From NCBI RefSeq assembly GCF_007565055.1, contig NC_044557.1, forward strand, positions 141,178,493 through 141,242,492: a stretch of 64,000 bases of DNA, written 5' to 3'. The first letter of the stretch is position 1, and every line of letters begins with the position of its first letter. The translations under genes were made by a program, and so were the position numbers. Below are positions 50,001-57,076 of this stretch, one piece after another. Origin of the DNA: Rhinopithecus roxellana. Its lineage: Eukaryota; Chordata; Mammalia; Primates; Cercopithecidae. The notes under the pieces were generated by a model. That model was not told the DNA's origin, did not search any database, and saw only the letters and a list, made by a program, of their open reading frames with translations.

Positions 50001-53000
50001 GGTCTTATTCATTCTTTTTTTTCTTTTCTTTTCTTTTTTTTGAGATGGAGTTTCACTCTGTCACCCAGGCTGGAGTGCAGGGGCACAATCTCAGCTCACT
50101 GCAACCTCCGCCTTCCGGTTTCAAGCAATTCTCTTGCCTCAGCCTCCCGAGTAGCTGGGATTACAGGTGTGTGCCACCACGCCTGGCTAATTTTTGTTAT
50201 ATTTAGTATTTTAGTAGAGACGAAGTTTCACCATGTTGGCTAGGCTGGTCTCAAACTCCTGACCTTGTGATCTGCCCACCTCGGCCTCCCAAAGTGCTAG
50301 GATTACTGACGTGAACCATGGCGCCTGGCCCTAATTTTTGTATTTTTAATAGAGATGGGATTTCGCCATGTTGGCCAGGCTGGTCTCGAACTCCTGACGT
50401 CAAATGATCCGCTGGCCTCGACCTCCCAGAGTGCTGGGATTACAGGTGTGAGCCACTGTGCCCAGCCTTATTCATTCTTTCTAACTTTTTTGGTTTTGGT
50501 ACCATTAACCATCTCCACTTCTGTCCCAGTTCCTCACTACCCTTCCCAGCCTCTGGTTGCCATCCTTTTATTCTGTATCTCTGTGAGTTTAGTTGTTTTT
50601 ATTTTTAGCTCCCACAAATAAGTGAGAACATGTTAAGTTTGTATTTCTCTGCCCTGCTTATTTTACTTAACATAATGACCTCGAGTTCCATTCATGTTGT
50701 TGCAAATGATGGGATGTCATTCTTTTTTTGTGACTGAATATATTCCATTGTGTAAGTAAACACCACATTTTCATTATCCATTCATCCATTGATGGACACT
50801 GAGGTTCCTTTCAAATCTTGGCTATTGGGAATAGTGCTACAATAAACATGAGTGTGCAGATTGTCTCTTAACATACTTGTTTCCTTTCTTTTAGGTTTAT
50901 ACTAACAGTAGGATTGCTGGGTCATATGGTAGCTCTATTTTTGGCTTTTTGAGAAACCCATTGTTGTAGTTCTAATTTACGTTGCCGCCAACAGTATACA
51001 AGGGTTCCCTTTTCTCCACTACCTCACCAGCGTTTGTTATTGCCTTTATTTTATTTTATTATTATTTTTTGAGACAAGGTCTTGCTCTGTTGTCCAGGCT
51101 GGAGTGCAGTGCTGCAATCACAGCTCACTGCAGCTTTGACTTCCTGGGTTCGAGCAATAGTCCCGCCTCAGCCCCCTAAGTAGCTGTGACTATAGGCATG
51201 TATCACCATGCCTATCTAATTTTTTTTTTATTTATTTTTTGTAGAGACGAGATTTTGGTATGTTGCCTAGGCTGGCCTCAAACTCCTGGGCTCAAATGAT
51301 CCTCCTGCCTTGGCCTCCCAAAGTGCTGCGATTATACGCATGAGCCGTTGCACCTCCCCTTTGCCTGTCTTTTGGATAAAAGCTGTTTTAACTGGAGTGC
51401 GATATCTCATTGTAGTTTTGATTTACATTTCTCTGATGGCCATGGATGTTGAGCATATTTTCATATTACCTGTTTGCCCTCTGTGTGTCTTCTTTTGAGA
51501 AATGTCTATTCAGATCTTTTGCTCATTTGTAAATTGGGCTGTTAGATTTTGTCCTATAGGGTTGTTTGAGCTCCTTATACATTCTGGATATTAATCCTTT
51601 ATCAGATGGGGAGTTGACAAGTATTTTCTCCCATTCTGTGGGTTGTCTTTTCACTTGGTTGATTGTTTCCTTTGCTGTACAAAAGCCTTTTAACTTGATG
51701 CGATCCCATTTGTCCACTTTTGCTTTGGTTGCCCTTGCTTGTGGGATATGACTCAAGAAATCCTTGCCCACACCAATGCTTTGGAGAGTTTCCCCAATAT
51801 TTTCTTTTACTGGTTGCATAATTTGAGGTCTTAGATTTAAGTCTTTAATCCATTTTGATTTTTGTGTAGGGCAAGAGAGATGGCTCTCATTTCATTCTTC
51901 TGCGTGTGGAGATCGAGTTTCCCCAGCGGCGCTTATTGAGGAGACTGCCTTTTGTATGTTCTTGGCACCTTTGTTGAAAATGAGTTTACTGTAGATGTGT
52001 GAATTTGTTTCTGGGTTCTCTCTTTTTTTCCATTGGTCTATGTATGCCAATACCATGCTATTTTGGTTACTCTGTACAAATGCTAGTCTTATGCCAGTAC
52101 CATGCTATTTAGGTTACTCCCCTACACTAAACTCTGTAGTGTAATTTGAAGTCAGGTAATGTGATCTTCCAGTTTTGTTCTTTTTACTGAGGATAGTTTG
52201 GGCTGTTCTGGGTCTTTTGTGATTCCATATAAATTTTAGTATTTCTCCTCCTTGGGAAGGCTTTCCAGGTTAGGTGTTGTGATCTAAGCTGTATCTGCAT
52301 TAGGAGGTACCCCAGTCCCAGTAATACTGTGGTTCTTACAGACTGGTAGATGTGTACTGGCTTGGTGGTCTTGGAGAAGATTTGGAAGAATTCTCTGGAT
52401 TACCAGGCGGAGACTCTTGTTCTTCTGCCTTACATTCTTTTAAATAAACAGAGCCTCACTCTCTCTGTGCTGAGCTGCCGGGAGCTGGTGGAGGGGTGAC
52501 ATGGCACCTCTGTGGCCATCATCCCTGGGACTGTGCTCAGTCAGACCCAAAGTCAGAATAGCATTGGGTCTCACCCAAGGCCCGCTGTGTGCACTACCTG
52601 GCTCCTCCATCTATGTTCGCTCAAGGCTGAAGGGCTCTGCCGTCAGTAGGTGGCATTTAGGCTTGTGTCCTTCCCTTCAGGGTGGAGAGTTTCCTCAGGC
52701 CCTGGGCGGGTCCAGAGCTGCTATCAGTGATACAGGTACTGCAGTCAAAAACCTTTCTAGTTTTATTTTGATATTCAGAGTGTACCTGTTCCCATTTTTT
52801 AAATTTAATAGTCCATCAGTGGCTTATTAATATTTTTTATTATTCTTTAAGTTCTGGGGTACATGTGCCGAACATGGAGGTTTGTTACATAGGTATACAT
52901 GTGCCATGGTAGTTTGTTGCACCCATCAACCCATCGTCTACATTAGGTATTTATCGTAGTTCTATCCCTCTCCTAGGCCCCCACCCACTGACAGGCCCTG

Positions 53001-56000
53001 GTGTGTGATGTTCCCCTCCCTGTGTCCATGTGTTCTCATTGTTAACTCCCGCTTACGAGTGAGAACATGTGGTGTTTGGTTTTCTGTTCCTGTCTTAGTT
53101 TGCTGAAAATGATGGTTTCCAGCTTCATCCATGTCCCTGCAAAGGACATTAACTCATCCTTTTTTATGGCTGCATAGTATTCCATGGTATGTATGTGCCA
53201 CATATTCTTTATCCAGTCTATTATTGATGGGCCTGTGGGTTGGTTCCGAGTCTTTGCTATTGTGAATAGTGCTGCAGTAAACATACGTGTGCATCTGTCT
53301 TTATAGTAGATTATTTCACTGACATATCACTTTTTAAAAGTTTTTTAAATTGTAAAATATTTTATGCATATTACTGCATATATACAAAAACATATATATA
53401 ATGCACTTCTTAAAGATTAATCAAGTGAAAACACGTAAGCAGTCACTGAGCCGGTATGTCAAACACTGTTCACATTTTCCATCTCTGCTGTGTGTCTCTC
53501 AGCTGTTTCCCTTTATTCCTCAAAACGTAACAACTATCCTGCATTTTCTATTCCTTTCTCTTTATAGTTTTATCACATGTATATGTATCTCTAAACAACA
53601 ATGTATATGTTCTTTAGCTTGCTGATTTTAAAATTAGATGAATGGAATCATTGTATATATGTTCTGGAAGATTGTTTAATGTTGTTCATTATATTGAGGT
53701 TCTTTGCTTTGCTATACACAACTACAGTTTATTAACTGTTAAATGCTGGTACTATTCCATTATTTGGATATATCATACCCCAGTTTATCCATCATCCTTT
53801 TGATGGACATTTGTGTTTAGTTTTTTTATATTTCAAACAGTGATACTGAGATTTTTCTTGTACATGTCTCCTGACGCACATTTATAGAAATTTATACAGG
53901 TGTGTGTGTGTCTGTGTGTAAGATATATATTTATATGTATATTATTAAACAGGAGCCCAAATTTTATTTTTCTCAAATATTTTAAAATTAGCTGGACCAA
54001 ATTGTCAGTATAAGAAGTAAAATAAATAATTAGACCCTTTAGAAGTGCTGTGGGAGATTTCATGTAAGGATTACCACTAAGTTAAAACTCACTTAAATAA
54101 GAAAATATGCTTAATGGATTTTCTACATTTGTTCTTAATGATCGAAACGAAAAATTTCTTCATTGAGTTTTATTTATTCGTGGGGCCATTTTATCTACCA
54201 GTATAACTAATATTTTGTTGGAACTCTGCGGTTTATAAGCATTTTTATGTACTCTGTTCCTTTTGAGTTACACAGAAACCAGAGGAAGTAGGCATAATGG
54301 TGTTATGATTACTAGTATACCCTTTTCTAGATGCATAAGTGAATGACCTGTAAGGTGAACAGACTTGCCCAGATTTCAAACTCTACTGTCTCTTTGAATG
54401 TACAATATACCATTAATATTTTATAAATACCCTTTTCCGGGTATGGTACAGAAGACCAATATGTTATTTCTTTGAAAATACTGATTAAAATTTAAATGTA
54501 TTCCACAGTTCCATCTCTCTTATGCAGAGAAAGAATTGTTGGAGAGAGAGCCAAGAGGAGAAGCCCATCAGGAAGTTCTTAGGCGAGCAGCCAAGGATCT
54601 TCCCATCTATACCAGGACCATGTCTGGAGGTAAATGTCAATAATGGGTGCTTTGCATACCAATAATGGTATGCAAATAACATCATTAAGGTGACTGTAAG
54701 AAAATGTGTTTATATACTTGAAATGGTAAAACACTCATTTCAGAATACTGTGTTATTTCTTGCACTGCTGTTAAATCTTTCCTGCATGATTCCATAAAAC
54801 AGAATGGAAACCTGAATAACACTGTGGCAAAAAGATATCTCAAGGAAATCAGAGCTGACTTTAATCCTGTTCTGCCTACTTAGTTATGACTCAGTGAAGA
54901 TGTGAGAACTGCTGAAATCTTGATTTATAGTAGTACTCATGTTTAAGGTTTTAATTGTAGACTTTCCTATACATATTTAATTTAAGGCAGCAGTATCTGT
55001 AATGAATATAAAATGAATACTTTTACAAGTATTTTTTCATAAATTTAGAACAGTCATATAGAAGATGTAAAATTTCATTTAGGTATTGGTATAATTTTTT
55101 ATCTCTCTTTAAAATTTTCTTAATGCAATAAATTAATAAATCTCTTGCTTGGGACATACTTGACGGTAATTTGACAACTATCCAATTAAACAATTGTCTT
55201 ACAACTGAAGTCCATGGACTAGTGATGCTTACCCACCAAGACTTGCCCAGAACTTCTGTGGCTTCAGACCTGTGCTGCCCATCATGGTAGCTGCTAGCCC
55301 CATGTGGCTTTTGAGCACTTAAAATATGGCCAGTTCAAATTGAGATGTGCTCTAAGTATAAAATACACACTGGTTTGAAAGACTTACTGTGAAAAAAATA
55401 TATAAAATATCTCATTAATGGACAGACACAGTGGCTTGTGCCTATAATCCCAGCAACTCCGGAGCCTGAGGTGGAGGATTGCTTGAGCCCAGGAGTTAGA
55501 AGTTGCAATGAGCTGTGATTGCACCACTGCACTGCTGCCTGGTGACAGAGTGAGACCCTGTCCCTAAAAAATAAAATAAATAAAAAATGTATAAAAGAAA
55601 GAAAGAATGAAAGAAAAACTCATTAAGATTTGTGACTGTGTGTGGTGACTCATACACCTGTAATCCCAGCACTTTGGGAGGCTGAGGCAGGTGGATCACC
55701 TGAGGTCAGGAGTTCAAGACCAGCCTGACCAACATGGTGAAACCCCATCTCTACTAAAAATACAAAAAAATTAGCTTGGGCATGGTGGTGCACACCTGTA
55801 GTCCCAGCTACTCAGCTCAGGAGGCTGAGGTGGGAGAATTGCTTGAACCCAGGAGGCGGAGGCTGCAGTGAGCTGAGATGACACCGCTACACTCCAGCAT
55901 GGGCGACAGTGAGACTCCATCTCAAAAAAAAAAAGATTTTTATATTACTTATATTTGTTTCTGACTCACTTACTATAACTACTGATAATTGAAAAAACAT

Positions 56001-57045
56001 CAGAAAAATTTCCTTAGGAGATTCTCTGTTCTTGTTAAACCTCCAGAGAACTGTGGCTGTAGGCAAGTCATTCCATTTTTGTGTTTAAACACCATCAGAT
56101 ATCTTATTTTTTACCAGATTTAAATTGTATATGCTTTTTAAAATTTAAATTTGAAGAGATGATAAAAGCCATTTAATTGTATATTCAATTCAGTGTTAAC
56201 TCTGAGAGTAAGTGGAGCTTTTTGTCCCTAGCCATCCGATACTGTGACAGATGCCAACTTATAAAACCAGATCGCTGCCATCACTGCTCCGTCTGTGATA
56301 AGTAAGAGAACCTTTAACTTCTAAAATATCTACATGCTGGTGGTCTTTTTCTTCATTATGTTTCTTTTCTCACTGTTTTCCTGATTATCTTCTCCATATT
56401 CTTGCTTCTCAGCCCTTGATTTCGGAAATACAGTTGGGATAACCCACTGGCATTCGTGCCAGTGAGGCCTGAGGCCACAGTCAAGTGTCAGTGTGCCCTC
56501 AGATTCACGGTGCCCTGAAGTATGTGATTTTTAGCAGTTCTGACTTGGCTAGTTCAATTTAGGAAATACTTCTATGAGTGTTTTCCATTTTTGAAAAGAT
56601 AACTCAGTTGACTTCATGACAGTCAGACATTGTTATATATTTAATATACTCCAAGAACAGTATGACTTGGCGTCAGGATTGATATTGAAGGAGAAGTTTT
56701 ATCCAGACTTTCTGTAAATCCGTTGCAGTTTTGTTCTTTCTTTAGCATAAGATAGTTGTATATTGGCCGGGCGCGGTGGCTCAAGCCTGTAATCCCAGCA
56801 CTTTGGGAGGCCGAGACGGGCGGATCACGAGGTCAGGAGATCGAGACCATCCTGGCTAACACGGTGAAACCCCGTCTCTACTAAAAATACAAAAAAATAG
56901 CCGGGCGAGGTGGCGGGCGCCTGTAGTCCCAGCTACTCCGGAGGCTGAGGCAGGAGAATGGCATAAACCCGGGAGGCGGAGCTTGCAGTGAGCTGAGATC
57001 CGGCCACTGCACTCCAGCCCGGGCGACAGAGCAAGACTCCGTCTC

Positions 57046-57076
<31 letters not shown>

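Larger units (their letters stand above)
49785..52245 (-). mobile_element. L1 (L1MA/L1PB-like) 3' half, antisense, Alu-interrupted
   Basis: The 3' untranslated region in antisense starts near 49785 (cgtgagtacctaataggtat). ORF2 C-terminal remnants follow on the - strand; the 98-codon reverse frame at 51523-51819 is a recognisable stretch of the L1 ORF2 protein. Two Alu insertions (50019-50466 and 51047-51357) interrupt it. It is 5'-truncated and cannot be mobile. Confidence 0.85.
45502..54508 (+). other. ZDHHC2: ZDHHC2 intron 3 (about 9 kb)
   Basis: Donor gtaagt, acceptor tgtattccacag. It contains unrecognised sequence (45502-46790), L2 remnants enclosing the partial exon 3 duplicate, MIR, a truncated Alu, a trimeric Alu and antisense L1 blocks (listed separately). 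The last 600 bp are unremarkable AT-rich sequence. Confidence 0.9.
54630..56231 (+). other. ZDHHC2: ZDHHC2 intron 4
   Basis: Intron of 1602 bp with donor gtaaat and acceptor tttgtccctag. It holds an old DNA-transposon-like repeat and two sense Alus (listed separately). Positions 54630-55260 and 55936-56231 show nothing recognisable. Confidence 0.9.

Noticed and set aside
51523..51819. 98-codon reverse frame with protein-like content
   Set aside because: It is a remnant of L1 ORF2 inside a truncated, Alu-interrupted element, not a host gene.
53042..53284. 80-codon reverse frame
   Set aside because: It is the C-terminus of L1 ORF2 in a 5'-truncated L1 3' end.
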